Positions 36,644 to 46,126 are shown, counted from the stretch's first letter. The stretch is 64,000 nucleotides of DNA from UBA1141 sp963665155 (GCA_963665155.2 CAXXFI010000002.1:62001-126000), one strand, 5' to 3'. Made by a program: numbers and translations. Notes: generated by a model not told the origin, from the letters alone.

Positions 36644-38415
36644 TCATGCGGCCGTGACCGCAGGTACCGTCCCGACCGCCCGCTGAGCCGTGTTCTCCAT
36701 CTCCACCAGGCGTGCATGGACCATCCGCTTGAAGTTGCACGCCAACGCCTTCAGGTAGACGGCAAGCCGCACCCGACGGCCCCCTCGCACCCGCAAGCGC
36801 CCAAGCCCGTGGGCGCGCTTCAGCTCGGAGTTCGTTCCCTCGATACCAGCCCTTATGGCATACCGCTTGCGCCACTCCTCGGTGGCCTCGGCCCTCCGGC
36901 GCCGCTCGATGTTCACCTTCACCAGGTCCGCCTTGAGGACGTAGGCCCCCGCACGCCGGTCCAGCTTCACTGGGCAACGGGACCGCAAGGGGCAGGGCTC
37001 GCATGTTGTCCTGGCAAAGTGGACCTCTACCCGCTCCGGCGCATCCTCCAACTCGTGCTCCTCGATGGACGGGTGGCCGGCGGGGCACACCGTGGCCTGC
37101 TCCCCTGTGACGTCGATCTGAAAGTCCGCGGCGGTGAGCGGCGGTGGTCCGTCACCCTCTCCTTCGCGCGAGTTCCCCGGCGCCGACCCCGCCACCGGGC
37201 TCACCAGTTCCGTTCCCCGGCGCGAGGCTTCGAAGGCATTGCGGCCCGACCCATACGCCGTGTCGGCGAAGAGCTCGTCCGGTCGGACCTTCCGCTCCGC
37301 GAGCCCGTCAACGACCGGCACGCTCACGTCGGTGTCGCTCCCACTCGAGGGGGTCACCTCCACGTGGGTGATGAGCTGGGTGGCGTTCTCCTCGTGGCAG
37401 GTCTCCGCCACCTGCACCTCGTACCCCTTCCCCTTGTGGCCGCTGTAGGTCACATCCGGGTCGTGGGGCGATTGCAGCGAGTCGGCGGACACCTGCTTCG
37501 GGTCCTTCAAGGCCACGGGCACCTTGCATTCCCCAGCATCGTCGTCATCGTCCCTGGGGCGCCCGTCCCGGTGTTTGCCCACATGGCACTGCTCCCGCAG
37601 CAGCCGCTCCAGCAGCCGGTACTCCTCCAGCTGGGCAGCAGTCGTGCCATGGAACCGGTCCACCAGCCGGTAGAGGTCCCGGGCACAGACCGAAAGGCGT
37701 CGCCGACCCTCCCCCGTGCGGGCGTCCTCGTAGTGGGTCGCCTCGTCTTCTTCCTTCAAATAGCGCCCTAGGAGGCCCTCCGGAACCCCAGGGCGATAAT
37801 CGACGTTAAGCGACGGCTCGGGGTTTCCGTCCGAGTTTCTAGGAGGCCCTCCGGAACCCCAGGGCGAAGCTCTGGGTGCTCCCAGCGCAAGGCCCGCAGG
37901 AACAACCGCATCGTCTCACAGAACAGGCCCAGCCGGGTGAGTGTGGCGATGTTGCTCATGATGTGGGTGGAGTCCAGCCGTTGCTTTCCGGTGCGTATGC
38001 CCAGCGCCTGGATGATCCGGTCCGTGGTCTCCTGGAAAGCCAGCCGGCCACCGTCGTGCTGCATCAGGCGAACTCGGAAGTTGTGGAGGGTCTTCTGGGG
38101 CAGGTGGGTCTCCTCGATGTCCAGCCGCAGGGCGTGGTGCCAGAGCAGGTTGAACTCTAGTTGTTCCAGAGCTTCATCGTCGGTGAGGTTGAACATCTCT
38201 TTGAGGAGGTGGACCCCGAGGACGGTCTGCACCGCCCGGTTGGGACGGCCGTTGTCCACGCAGTACATGGGAGCAAAGCGCTCCTCGTCAATCAGGGGGA
38301 GCGCCTCGTTTCGGAAAACCTCGGCCCAACTTCTCTCCAGACGCTTAGCCTTCTTCGGCGTCACCAGGAACTGGGACTGCCAGAGGCTCTCTTGCGGGTC
38401 TCGTATTCGGAACAT
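36644..38415 (-). pseudogene. IS1182-like transposase interrupted by 71-bp duplication insert
   Basis: The N-terminal frame (from ATG 38415, MFRIRDPQESLWQSQFLV) contains FRNEALPLIDEERFAPMYCV and LEQLEFNLLWHHALRLDIEE, then the catalytic Asp in KQRLDSTHIMSNIA. It runs off frame at 37768-37867, where a 29-base sequence occurs twice, 71 bases apart. Skipping one repeat and the intervening 42 bases joins RPGVPEGLL to GRYLKEEDEATHYED in the second frame (36644-37759), which has VTYSGHKGKGYEVQVAETC, LFADTAYGSGRNAFEASRRG and the Cys-rich CEPCPLRSRCPV. The insertion is therefore the sole visible lesion. Confidence 0.82.
37768..37867. repeat. 29-bp direct repeat flanking 42 bp
   Basis: The sequence beginning CTAGGAGGCCCTCCGG occurs at 37768-37796 and 37839-37867. 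The 42 bases between contain CTCGG and CCGAG able to form a short hairpin. The arrangement looks like a small insertion that duplicated 29 bases, or a slippage event, within a transposase gene. Confidence 0.85.
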
Positions 38416-38639
38416 CCTCCCCTCCCTCGGCCAGGCGCTGCCCCAACGCCCTTTCCCCACATTATCCTCACCTTGCCCCCGGAGGACGAGGGGTTTTTAC
38501 GAGGGAATCAACCTTGGTCGTCCGAAGCGGTATGTGGCCAGGCTATGGTTATCGTCGGCCACTACCCTCGATTTAAGCGATGCATCCGAGAAGTGACCGA
38601 CGATCCGCCATCGCGCCTATTTTTTTGTAGGAGCCTATC

Positions 38640-39173
38640 GTGAGCGAAACCCCAGCCTCGGACCTTCCATCCCTCTGGGAAGAGCACCTTAGGCATGAGT
38701 TCGAGACAAAGAACACCGAAGAGACCCTCCTGACCATGGTGGAGGACGCCTACGTCAACCATGTGCCGGTCATGACTGGCGGGTATGGCAAGAACGACCT
38801 GAGAGAGTTTTACTCCACTCACTTCATCCCGCAGATGCCGAAAGATACCCAGATCATTCCGATTTCCCGGACAGTGGGTGAGGATCGGCTAGTGGATGAG
38901 TTTGTCTTCAAGTTCACCCATGACATACAGATGGACTGGATGCTTCCGGGCATCCCACCGACGGGAAAGACTGTTGAAATCCCGTTTGTGGTGGTGGTGC
39001 AGTTCAAAGGCGATAAATTAGCGCACGAGCACATATATTGGGATCAGGCCAGCGTATTAGTCCAACTCGGACTCCTGGAAGTAAATAAACTTCCAATAAC
39101 TGGGACCGTCCAGGCGACCAAGTTGAAAGACCCAACACTACCTTTCAACGAGCTAATCCCGTCCACTAGCTAA
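38640..39173 (+). CDS. NTF2-like/SnoaL-type small protein
   Basis: 177 residues starting at GTG 38640 seven bases after AGGAG. LWEEHLRHEFETKNTEETLLTMVEDAYVNHVPVMTGGYGK followed by LREFYSTHFIPQMPKDT matches SnoaL-like polyketide-cyclase-fold proteins, with the D-x-x-x-x-H and helix arrangement of the NTF2-like cone. VDEFVFKFTHDIQMDWMLPG and VEIPFVVVVQFKGDKLAHEHIYWDQASVLVQLGLL complete the barrel. The family includes small isomerases and hydrolase-like enzymes; many are associated with carboxymethylenebutenolidase-type catabolic genes. Substrate unknown. Alone, just outside the third IS1182-like element. Confidence 0.78.
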   Translation: MSETPASDLPSLWEEHLRHEFETKNTEETLLTMVEDAYVNHVPVMTGGYGKNDLREFYSTHFIPQMPKDTQIIPISRTVGEDRLVDEFVFKFTHDIQMDWMLPGIPPTGKTVEIPFVVVVQFKGDKLAHEHIYWDQASVLVQLGLLEVNKLPITGTVQATKLKDPTLPFNELIPSTS

Positions 39174-39272
39174 TGACAGATAATCGTCGGGAACGCTCTG
39201 GTTATGCCACTTAGACGTTTCCCAAGATACCCATAAATTACGGTGGGGCTGAATAGCTTTCGAGCTTTGATT

Positions 39273-39560
39273 ATGAACTATCACTATATTGTTATCGGAG
39301 CGGGGACTGCCGGGTGCGTACTTGCCAACCGGCTTTCCTCAGACCCCAACACCAGCGTTCTCTTACTAGAAGCCGGAGGGAAAGACAACTATTTCTGGAT
39401 CGATATACCGATCGGGTATCTTTACACGATAGGAAACCCACGGACCGACTGGTGTTATCAGACGGAGCCTGATCCTGGGTTGAATGGACGAAGTATTGGA
39501 TACGCCTCGGGGCAAAGTGCTCGGTGGCTGTCCGCCAATACCTGAGTAGCGTGTACTTCG
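39273..39560 (+). pseudogene. GMC oxidoreductase, N-terminal fragment
   Basis: MNYHYIVIGAGTAGCVLANRLS and SVLLLEAGGKDNYFWIDIP are the FAD-binding start of the glucose-methanol-choline oxidoreductase family. The fragment ends after about 90 residues; a one-base shift at the end turns ASGQSARW into PRGKVLGG, the PRGKVLGGSS motif, before a new stop. About 400 residues of the protein are missing, replaced by sequence leading to the second RidA gene. Confidence 0.75.
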
Positions 39561-39611
39561 CAGAGAGCGCGACATCGCGACATTACGAAAAGAGACTCAC
39601 CCGGCTACTCT

Positions 39612-39619
39612 GCTAGAAT
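39612..39619 (+). promoter_or_regulatory. Shared -10-like motif upstream of RidA gene 2
   Basis: TGC-TAGAAT, 33 bases before the start codon, in the block ACTCTGCTAGAATT that is also found upstream of the first RidA gene. Conservation across otherwise different spacers supports function as an extended -10. Confidence 0.35.
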
Positions 39620-39652
39620 TTGGGGGTATATTGAACGTTAAGGAGGTCACAC

Positions 39653-40063
39653 ATGGTAAAGCGGAGCAACCCAGCGGCACTCGCCAACCCACCGGGCTAC
39701 AGTCATGTGGTGAAGGATGGAACGACAATGTATGTGGCCGGGCAGGTGGCGCGTAATAGTGATGGTGTCACGGTGGGTGTAGGCGATTTCACCGCCCAAG
39801 CGGAGCAGGTGTTCAGGAATATTCAGGCGGCATTGGAGTCCGTGGGGACTGACATGAGCCACCTCATGAAGCTAAATGTGTTCATAACCCACCGGGAAGA
39901 TTTCCCGGCCTATCGTGTGATTAGGCCCAAATTTGTACTTGACGACGCCCTACCTGTAAGCACCTTGATATTCTGTGCTGGCCTGGCTGACCCGGATTTC
40001 CGCATTGAGATTGAAGTTATAGCGACAATGCCCGGAAAGAAGTTAAGGCTCCCGCCCGATTGA
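39653..40063 (+). CDS. RidA (YjgF/UK114) family protein, copy 2
   Basis: 136 residues, nearly identical to copy 1 with a longer tail (PGKKLRLPPD). The same motifs are present: NPAALANPPGYSHVVKDGTT, YVAGQVARNSDG, QAEQVFRNIQAALESVG, RPKFVLDDALPVSTLIF and RIEIEVIATMPG. In the family signature, copy 2 has the usual Gly in VAGQ where copy 1 has Ala (LAAQ). Its ribosome-binding site AAGGAGGT is better than that of copy 1. Sequence similarity extends past the stop codon to a GCGAAAGGGCACGG block, after which copy 2 runs into an IS630 remnant. Confidence 0.92.
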   Translation: MVKRSNPAALANPPGYSHVVKDGTTMYVAGQVARNSDGVTVGVGDFTAQAEQVFRNIQAALESVGTDMSHLMKLNVFITHREDFPAYRVIRPKFVLDDALPVSTLIFCAGLADPDFRIEIEVIATMPGKKLRLPPD

Positions 40064-40119
40064 AGAGGCGAAAGGGCACGGACCTCCCCAACAGACTAGC
40101 TAGTACTGCTAAACAATAC

Positions 40120-40664
40120 CTTGTGAACTTGACCCAAGAGGAACGGGAGCACTTGTTGGAGATAACCCGGCGTGGCAAATCGTCGGCACGCAAGGTGAAG
40201 CGGTCCTTGATTTTGTGTAAAGGCCGATGAAGGACTACCGACCAGCAGATTGCCGAAGCTGTTATGGTAGGTCCCTCCACGGTCAGCCGGGTGCGGCAGC
40301 GTTTCGTGGAAGGAGGGTTGGAACGTGCCCTCAATGACCGGCCACGGCCTGGAAAACGGCGCAAACTTGATGGGAAGCAAGAAGCCCACTTGGTGGCCGT
40401 GGCCTGTAGTTCGGCCCCCGCGGGGCACACCCCCTGGACCTTGCGATTGCTCGCCGACCAAGTGGTGAAGCTGGAATTCACCGACTCCATTTGCCGGGAG
40501 ACGGTCCGGCAGGTACTGAAAAAAACGAACTTAAGCCGTGGACGAAGAAGGAATGGTGCATACCTGAGGTAAGCGCCGAATTCGTAGCTGCCATGGAGGA
40601 CGTGCTGGATCAATGCATAGAGGTTTCGGCCCTTGCCTTGCTTCCCTTCGCCCTGAGCCAGTAA
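40120..40664 (+). pseudogene. IS630-family transposase remnant
   Basis: LVNLTQEEREHLLEITRRGK and KRSLILCKGR are the N-terminal HTH domain, followed by an in-frame TGA (40228-40230), then TTDQQIAEAVMVGPSTVSRV and RQRFVEGGLERALNDRPRPG continue in frame. KLDGKQEAHLVAVACSSAP and TWTLRLLADQVV-like segments follow. After a run of A at about 40520 the next frame gives LKPWTKKEWCIPEVSAEFVA and ends at 40664, before the DDE core. The element therefore lacks its catalytic domain and is dead. The A-run may once have been the programmed frameshift site of the family. Confidence 0.72.
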
Positions 40665-40852
40665 ATGTGGGGCCTTCGGGAGAAGAACGGTTCGACGGCT
40701 GACCACGAACGACAGTGGGTTGGTAGGGCAATAAAGGTGGTTTGAAAAGCCTGTCCTGGGCGATCGAAGCGTCACTCCGCCCAAAGACGGTGTGGGGGAC
40801 GAACCACGCACAATCCAGGACGGTCATGGTTGTCCCGGGGCCGAGACTAATC

Positions 40853-42577
40853 CTAGCTAGTAGACACCTGAAAATCTAGGACTTTGAGGTTGGTCCGCTC
40901 CACTCCCCGCCAGTTATCTTTGATAACCATATAGGCAAGATCGACTGCCGGTGTGCCATCTATCCAGCGCTCTGCCTGGTTGAAAGCCAGAGCGGTCCAC
41001 TGGTGGTCGCCTTGGCCGAGGCGCAGGTTCAGGTGTTGGGCGCTCTTTCCCACCCGCCGTACTTCCAAAACTTGAGCCTGTCTGGTCAGGAATACGGGTT
41101 GGCGATTGGCTGCGCCAAAGGGTTCCAAAGTAAATACCCAATTGGGAAACTCACCACCCAATTCGACGAACTCAACCTCGGCGTCAATTGTCAGGATTTG
41201 TCTCAGGTCGCCCGAGCCAGCAAACCCGGTGGCGGTTGCGGCCAGCCTTTCTTCCAGCGCCGGAAGTTTTGCTACCTCCACGGTGAACCCGGCGGCCTGG
41301 GAGTGGCCACCGAACCGAACGAAAAGGTCTTGGCATTCCGAAAATGCCTCGAAAATATCGAATTCGGGTATGCTTCGCCCGCTGCCCACAGCGAACTCTT
41401 CCTCCACCGACACCGCTACGGCGGGACGGTGGTAGGTCTCGGCCAAACGCCCGGCAATCAGCCCAGCGACTCCTCTGGTGATGCTCGGCCCCTTAACGAT
41501 CAGGAATGAAGGCATATCGGCCGATGCAGCACGGTCGTGGACTTGTTGGAAAGCGAAATCCATAGCATCTTGGGTTAATTCCCGGCGCCGCTGGTTCAAG
41601 TCTTCCAATTTATCGGCCAACGAATCGGCCTCGACCGGGGATTTGGTGGTCAACAGACGGTAGGTGTCCAGAGCATGGCCCAACCTGCCGGGAGAATTAA
41701 GACGAGGCCCGACTTGGAATGAGATTGTTTCGGTGGTGAAAGGTTTTTGCTCCACTCCAGAGCGAAGAAGCCCGGCTTTTCGGAAGAGCGATTGAAGACC
41801 GGGCCGCTTGGTTTGAGCCAGGCTTAGCAAACCCTCCTGGACCAAGTACCGGTTTTCGTCAACCAATGGGACCAAGTCGGCGATTGTGCCCAATGCAGCT
41901 AACTCCAGCAGGCTTCTGTCCCAAGGCTGGCCGCAATACTGATATAGCCCTTGGATTAACTTGAATGCCAGTCCGGCGCCACATAGCGACTGGAACGGAT
42001 AGCTATCGCCGGGTAGCTTGGGGTCTATGATGGCCGCAGCGTCGGGAAGGTTGCCTTGAGGCAGGTGATGGTCGGTTATGATGACGTCAGTGCCGCAGGC
42101 TTTAGCGTAGACAACTTCATCAAAGGACGTGACGCCGCAGTCAACGGTGACAATCAAACTAGCGCCGTCACTGACCATTTGGTCGATGGCAGTGTTGGAC
42201 AGCCCATGACCCTCTTCGGACCTGAGGGGCAAATACGGAAGGACCTTAACGCCGAACGCTTCCAATCCTTCGACAATTATGGCTGTGCCGGTAACGCCGT
42301 CAAGGTCGAAATCACCGAAAATACCAACAACCTCTTGCTGGTTTATCGCCTGATAAAGCCTTTTTAGGGCCGCCTCCATACCTTGGAGACGCAACGGGTC
42401 GTACGGCAAACGGTGGGGCGGGTCGAAGAACGCCCTCAGTTTTTCCGCAGTGTCGATCCCCCGTCCCAGCAAAACCTTGATTGCCGCTTGCGGCAACTCT
42501 GCGGGGAGTGAATGGTCCGAGACGCTCTGCGGCAGAGACCACCGCCTGGCGCTTACACCGGCATTATTTTCATTCAA
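40853..42577 (-). CDS. recJ: Single-stranded-DNA-specific exonuclease RecJ
   Basis: 574 residues, intact. DHH-family motifs: GDFDLDG (88-94, usually GDYDVDG), VDCGV (145-149), ITDHH with the DHH triad at 169-171, and IDPK. The DHHA1 domain contains VGSGRSIPEFDIFEAF and FGGHSQAAGF (the GGH motif). A C-terminal OB-like region follows (LEPFGAANRQPVFLT, typical of RecJ). RecJ degrades single-stranded DNA 5' to 3' in RecF recombination, base excision and mismatch repair. It lies downstream of fabF in the same orientation, 191 bases apart. The Asp-Phe-Asp variation in motif I is conservative. Confidence 0.95.
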   Translation of the reverse strand: MNENNAGVSARRWSLPQSVSDHSLPAELPQAAIKVLLGRGIDTAEKLRAFFDPPHRLPYDPLRLQGMEAALKRLYQAINQQEVVGIFGDFDLDGVTGTAIIVEGLEAFGVKVLPYLPLRSEEGHGLSNTAIDQMVSDGASLIVTVDCGVTSFDEVVYAKACGTDVIITDHHLPQGNLPDAAAIIDPKLPGDSYPFQSLCGAGLAFKLIQGLYQYCGQPWDRSLLELAALGTIADLVPLVDENRYLVQEGLLSLAQTKRPGLQSLFRKAGLLRSGVEQKPFTTETISFQVGPRLNSPGRLGHALDTYRLLTTKSPVEADSLADKLEDLNQRRRELTQDAMDFAFQQVHDRAASADMPSFLIVKGPSITRGVAGLIAGRLAETYHRPAVAVSVEEEFAVGSGRSIPEFDIFEAFSECQDLFVRFGGHSQAAGFTVEVAKLPALEERLAATATGFAGSGDLRQILTIDAEVEFVELGGEFPNWVFTLEPFGAANRQPVFLTRQAQVLEVRRVGKSAQHLNLRLGQGDHQWTALAFNQAERWIDGTPAVDLAYMVIKDNWRGVERTNLKVLDFQVSTS

Positions 42578-42716
42578 AGTTATATCCAGTTTCCAGCGGT
42601 TGTGCCTAGCTGTTTAATTCCATTGGACTAATAGGAGAGATGATGGTCCCTGATGGTCAGTGGAGTGACCTTCAGTCTGCCCTTCGGGAATGGAGAGACA
42701 GAAGAGATAGATAGGA

Positions 42717-42734
42717 GGCGGACCCACATCCGCC
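42717..42734. terminator. Possible transcription-ending hairpin between fabF and recJ
   Basis: GGCGGA and TCCGCC pair around a six-base loop in the intergenic region downstream of fabF (minus strand). There is no good T-run, so intrinsic termination is uncertain. Confidence 0.3.
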
Positions 42735-42768
42735 AGTATTAAACAGATAGTATAATACTTTTCCCTAT

Positions 42769-44022
42769 TCAGTCCCTTAATTCCGGATTGGCCAGCACCA
42801 AAACCGAGTTATGACCGCCGAATCCAAAAGAGTTGCTCATTGCAACATTTATCGTCGACTTACGGGCCTGGTTGGGGGTGTAGTCCAAGTCGCATTCCGG
42901 GTCGGGCTCTGTCAGATTAATAGTAGGCGGCACTATGCCGTGCCGCAGAGTCATGACGCAAATGGCAGCCTCCAGCGCACCGCCCGATCCCAGCAAGTGA
43001 CCGGTCATGGACTTGCTCGAACTAATGGATATTCGGAAGGCGTCTTCCCCCAGGGCCAGCTTTATGGCCTTGGTCTCGGAGCGGTCGTTCAGGGGAGTCG
43101 AAGTACCATGAGCGTTAAGATAGTCCACTTCCGCGGGATCGATTCCAGCAGCGTTTAAAGCCATTTTCATAGCTCTTGCGGCGCTCTCTCCGGTGGGTCC
43201 GGGTTCGGTGATATGGTGAGCGTCGGAGGTTGCCGCATATCCTCTTAACTCAGCCAAAGGCGTCACTCCCCGCCGCTGCACGCTTTCGCCGCTCTCCAGC
43301 ACCAGCACCGCCGAGCCTTCGCCCATGACAAAGCCGTCCCGTTGCAAATCGAAAGGACGACTAGCCTTTTTCGGGTCTTCATTGAAGCGAGATAGGGCTC
43401 GCAGGGCGTTGAACCCAGCCACAGCCACAGGGTAAATCGGAGCCTCGCTACCGCCAGCCAGGACAATCTCCTCTTGGCCTCGTACGATCATTTCCCAGCC
43501 TTGTCCCAAAGCATCGGCCCCGCTGGAGCAGGACGATACAGTGCAATAATTGGCGCCCATAGCCCCAGTGACCATGGATACCTGAGCCGAAGCCATATCC
43601 GCAAGCATCATTGGTATCAGGAAAGGGCTGACCCTTTTGGGGCCACGCTCGTTGAGGATTTCAAATTGCTGGGAGAGAGTGATTATGCCACCGATGCCGC
43701 TGCCGATAATGACACCCACTTTGTATGGGTCGACCTCTTTGGGGTCAAGTTGGGCTTGACGACAGGCTTCCTGGGCAGCCACTGCAGCGAACTGGGCAAA
43801 CCGGTCCATCCGGCGGGCTTCTTTTCGGTCGAGGTGGGCCTCTGGGTCGAAACCTATAACTTCAGCAGCAAATTTGGTGTCGAAGCCCTCGGTATCAAAG
43901 GCAGTAATGAAGTCTATCCCCGATTTACCTTCCGTCACGCCAGCCCAGGTAGACTCGGTATCCAACCCCAATGGACTTATGACGCCCATACCGGTGACAA
44001 ACACACGCCGGTTGTTGCTCAC
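42769..44022 (-). CDS. fabF: Beta-ketoacyl-ACP synthase II
   Basis: 417 residues from GTG 44022, chosen because GGGAG sits at proper distance; in-frame GTG (44028) and TTG (44034) starts are alternatives. It catalyses chain elongation in type II fatty-acid synthesis. The Cys-His-His triad is present: Cys165 in VSSCSSGADA, His in LNAHGTSTPLND and His in SMTGHLLGSGGALEA. The N-terminus VFVTGMGVISPLG and C-terminus NVAMSNSFGFGGHNSVL are canonical. It follows the radical-SAM gene by 184 bases in the same orientation. The absence of adjacent acpP or fabG means the rest of the pathway is elsewhere. Family subtype KAS I/II is inferred from length and motifs. Confidence 0.93.
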   Translation of the reverse strand: MSNNRRVFVTGMGVISPLGLDTESTWAGVTEGKSGIDFITAFDTEGFDTKFAAEVIGFDPEAHLDRKEARRMDRFAQFAAVAAQEACRQAQLDPKEVDPYKVGVIIGSGIGGIITLSQQFEILNERGPKRVSPFLIPMMLADMASAQVSMVTGAMGANYCTVSSCSSGADALGQGWEMIVRGQEEIVLAGGSEAPIYPVAVAGFNALRALSRFNEDPKKASRPFDLQRDGFVMGEGSAVLVLESGESVQRRGVTPLAELRGYAATSDAHHITEPGPTGESAARAMKMALNAAGIDPAEVDYLNAHGTSTPLNDRSETKAIKLALGEDAFRISISSSKSMTGHLLGSGGALEAAICVMTLRHGIVPPTINLTEPDPECDLDYTPNQARKSTINVAMSNSFGFGGHNSVLVLANPELRD

Positions 44023-44205
44023 ACTCACTCCCAACTACCCGGTACAGCCAAAATGGAACTCCAAAATGAGGCTCATGGAATCTTGCGGCGAAACTTCAAG
44101 GTACATGCGCAAAATCACATCCCTGAGTCGGAACCAAGTAGGGCTCCACGCCTGCGAGGCCCAATCTCCTTGGGATCAGGACCGATTAAATCAGGGCCGC
44201 TCAAG

Positions 44206-45996
44206 CTACTCGTTCTTTGGTCTCGTACGCTTCGGGCTCACGGCCACGACGTTAAGAATGTCATTCAGTTCGGTAATGCGACCGGAGATATTGGCCGCCA
44301 ATTCTTGTCTTCCGGGCATAAGCGGGTCCGAGAACGCTTTCAGCGAATCGGACAACTCGTTAACACGGGTTCCAACAGAATCGGCAACTTCCTTCCGGGC
44401 ATTGGCCAAAGGTTGGGAAACCGAGCGAAGGGTCTCCACCAACTCGACTACCCTCTGGGAAATATTCTCTCCCAACTCTCTACCAGGTGTGGATACGGGG
44501 TCGGACCACGCCTTCAGAGACTCGGTAGCCTCGGTTATGCGGCTGGCGAATGAATCACTAAGGTCCTTGCTGGTGGTGGCCAGTCGTAGACGGTAACTTC
44601 GGAGAATGCGGAATATGCGACCGTACAGATCGTCGACCGGCTTTAGTCTGGCGGTGTACTTATCGTACAGATCGCGGCTCTCCTGCATAGTCCATCGCTC
44701 GTCATAGTGAACGAACTGACGGCCAGTGTACAGTTGATAGGGGCGCATCTCGCCTTCTTGGAGCAGTTCCCCATCGGCGCTGAGCGGTTTCAGGTCCTTC
44801 CAGTTGGAGGTTGCGGGCAGCGGGGTCAGCAAGTTTGCAGTCTGATACCTGCTTATCTCGGTCACCCATTCGGCCATAGCCATGACGCTCTCTTCTGTGT
44901 CGTAGGGCAACCCGATAATGGTCATGGCGACCACAGCAAAACCGCTCTTCTTCAGAGTTACCAGGTCTTTGTGCGCCTGGCCCGGCTCCTGGCGTTTGTT
45001 CACCAGTTTTAGGTTTTCCGCGTTATCCGACTCCACTCCAACGTAGAGCATTTTAATGTTGGCGTTTTGCATAGCATCGGCAACTTCCGGGTCTTGGCCG
45101 ACCTCGGTCCGGCATTGGCAGATGGAGTGCATACCCTCTGTGTGGTCTTTCCATCCCTTCAGCCGGGCCAGTCGCTCGTCCCGGTACTTGACCGCTCGCA
45201 ACGGGGGTGTATGCAGATCGTCGGAAATAAAGACTTGGAACGCCCCGTTCCGGCCCGAGTGAATCAAGCCGTCGGCAGCCATGCCCTTTAGTTGATTGAT
45301 CCGCTTAATTTCCGTTTCCCGCGATATTAGGCGGTAGCCCAAAAACTGCTGGATCACCTGGCAGTAGGTGCAGTTCTCGGTGCAGCCGCGTACCGTTTCC
45401 AGTACCCCGCCAGCCAACGGGTTAGCGGAACTCAAGTCTTTGATCGAGTGAAAATCGGGTAGCTCCACGAAATCCGGAGCAACAAGGCCAGCACGGCGTG
45501 TCTCGACCCTTTGTCCATCCACCATGTAGGTGATGCCGGACACCTTGCCCAAGTATTCCTTTAGTTGGGTCCCCTTGTAGGTCAGCAGGACATCGCATAG
45601 CTGACCAATTATGTCCTCACCTTCCCTTTGAACGACTACGTCGAAGTGACCGTAATCGAAGGCTTCTTCGGCAAGAGGGCCCATTTGCGGGCCGCCACCG
45701 ATGGTGATCAGGTTGGGATGGAATTCCTTGGCCATGCGGGCGACCTGGTAACCCCTAGGCGCTTCGTTTATTAACGCCGTAACCATCAGTATGTCGACGC
45801 CGTCAAGGTCTTTATCCGGGTCGATCAGCCCCGACCGATCCTCGAACCAGATTTCCCTCTCGTAGTGATAGGGGCCGTCCCACTGAGCTAAGGCTCCGGA
45901 CAGAAACAGCATCCCCTGACGAGGAATTGCGATATATTCAAAATTTCCGCCGGTTGACGCTGGCTGAAGCAGCACCACCCGTTTGGTCTTTATCAT
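44206..45996 (-). CDS. B12-binding radical SAM protein with 29-residue repeat tail
   Basis: 596 residues. N-terminal cobalamin-binding-like Rossmann region (VVLLQPASTGGNFEYIAIPR ... NLITIGGGPQMGPLAEEAF) precedes a radical-SAM barrel whose cluster motif is C205-x3-C209-x2-C212 (RGCTENCTYC). IGVEs-like YVGVESDNAENLKLVNK and VAMTIIGLPYDTEESVMAM are later strands. The tail is exceptional: from about residue 483 three units of exactly 29 residues follow one another, each with a helix (for example FASRITEATESLKAWS, VGTRVNELSDSLKAFS) and a DP-x-x-x-x-GRELxxN-type linker, plus a partial fourth. They predict amphipathic helices, perhaps for oligomerisation or membrane association. ATG follows AGAGGGAGCAAGC. 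A TATAAT (minus strand, 46132-46127) lies upstream. Substrate unknown; the domain pair methylates or rearranges unactivated carbons in many pathways. Confidence 0.88.
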   Translation of the reverse strand: MIKTKRVVLLQPASTGGNFEYIAIPRQGMLFLSGALAQWDGPYHYEREIWFEDRSGLIDPDKDLDGVDILMVTALINEAPRGYQVARMAKEFHPNLITIGGGPQMGPLAEEAFDYGHFDVVVQREGEDIIGQLCDVLLTYKGTQLKEYLGKVSGITYMVDGQRVETRRAGLVAPDFVELPDFHSIKDLSSANPLAGGVLETVRGCTENCTYCQVIQQFLGYRLISRETEIKRINQLKGMAADGLIHSGRNGAFQVFISDDLHTPPLRAVKYRDERLARLKGWKDHTEGMHSICQCRTEVGQDPEVADAMQNANIKMLYVGVESDNAENLKLVNKRQEPGQAHKDLVTLKKSGFAVVAMTIIGLPYDTEESVMAMAEWVTEISRYQTANLLTPLPATSNWKDLKPLSADGELLQEGEMRPYQLYTGRQFVHYDERWTMQESRDLYDKYTARLKPVDDLYGRIFRILRSYRLRLATTSKDLSDSFASRITEATESLKAWSDPVSTPGRELGENISQRVVELVETLRSVSQPLANARKEVADSVGTRVNELSDSLKAFSDPLMPGRQELAANISGRITELNDILNVVAVSPKRTRPKNE

Positions 45997-46126
45997 GCTT
46001 GCTCCCTCTTGATGGCTGTGGAGACTCGCGCTCGGCCTAGCCTTTTTAAGGAGTTAGGCGTAGTTCCCCTTTGTCTGGCTGCAAAAACCCATCCGCGTGG
46101 GTGATATGTTCTGTAAACTCAAAAGT

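Larger units (their letters stand above)
36452..38517 (-). mobile_element. Third IS1182-like element, inactivated
   Basis: 2066-bp element with imperfect inverted repeats: CCAAGCTTGATTCCCTCG at the left and, reversed, CCAAGGTTGATTCCCTCG at the right, with further pairing into a run of A/T. It encodes an IS1182-group transposase different from copies A and B, in minus orientation. The transposase reading frame is broken by a 71-base insertion with direct repeats (37768-37867). Confidence 0.85.

Noticed and set aside
36413..37771. 452-residue plus-strand ORF
   Set aside because: It is the complement of the IS1182-like transposase in GC-rich sequence, has no start context and an Arg/Pro/Leu-rich composition without motifs.
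43474..44553. 359-residue plus-strand ORF opposite fabF and the radical-SAM gene
   Set aside because: It crosses two well-supported genes on the other strand and lacks any domain.
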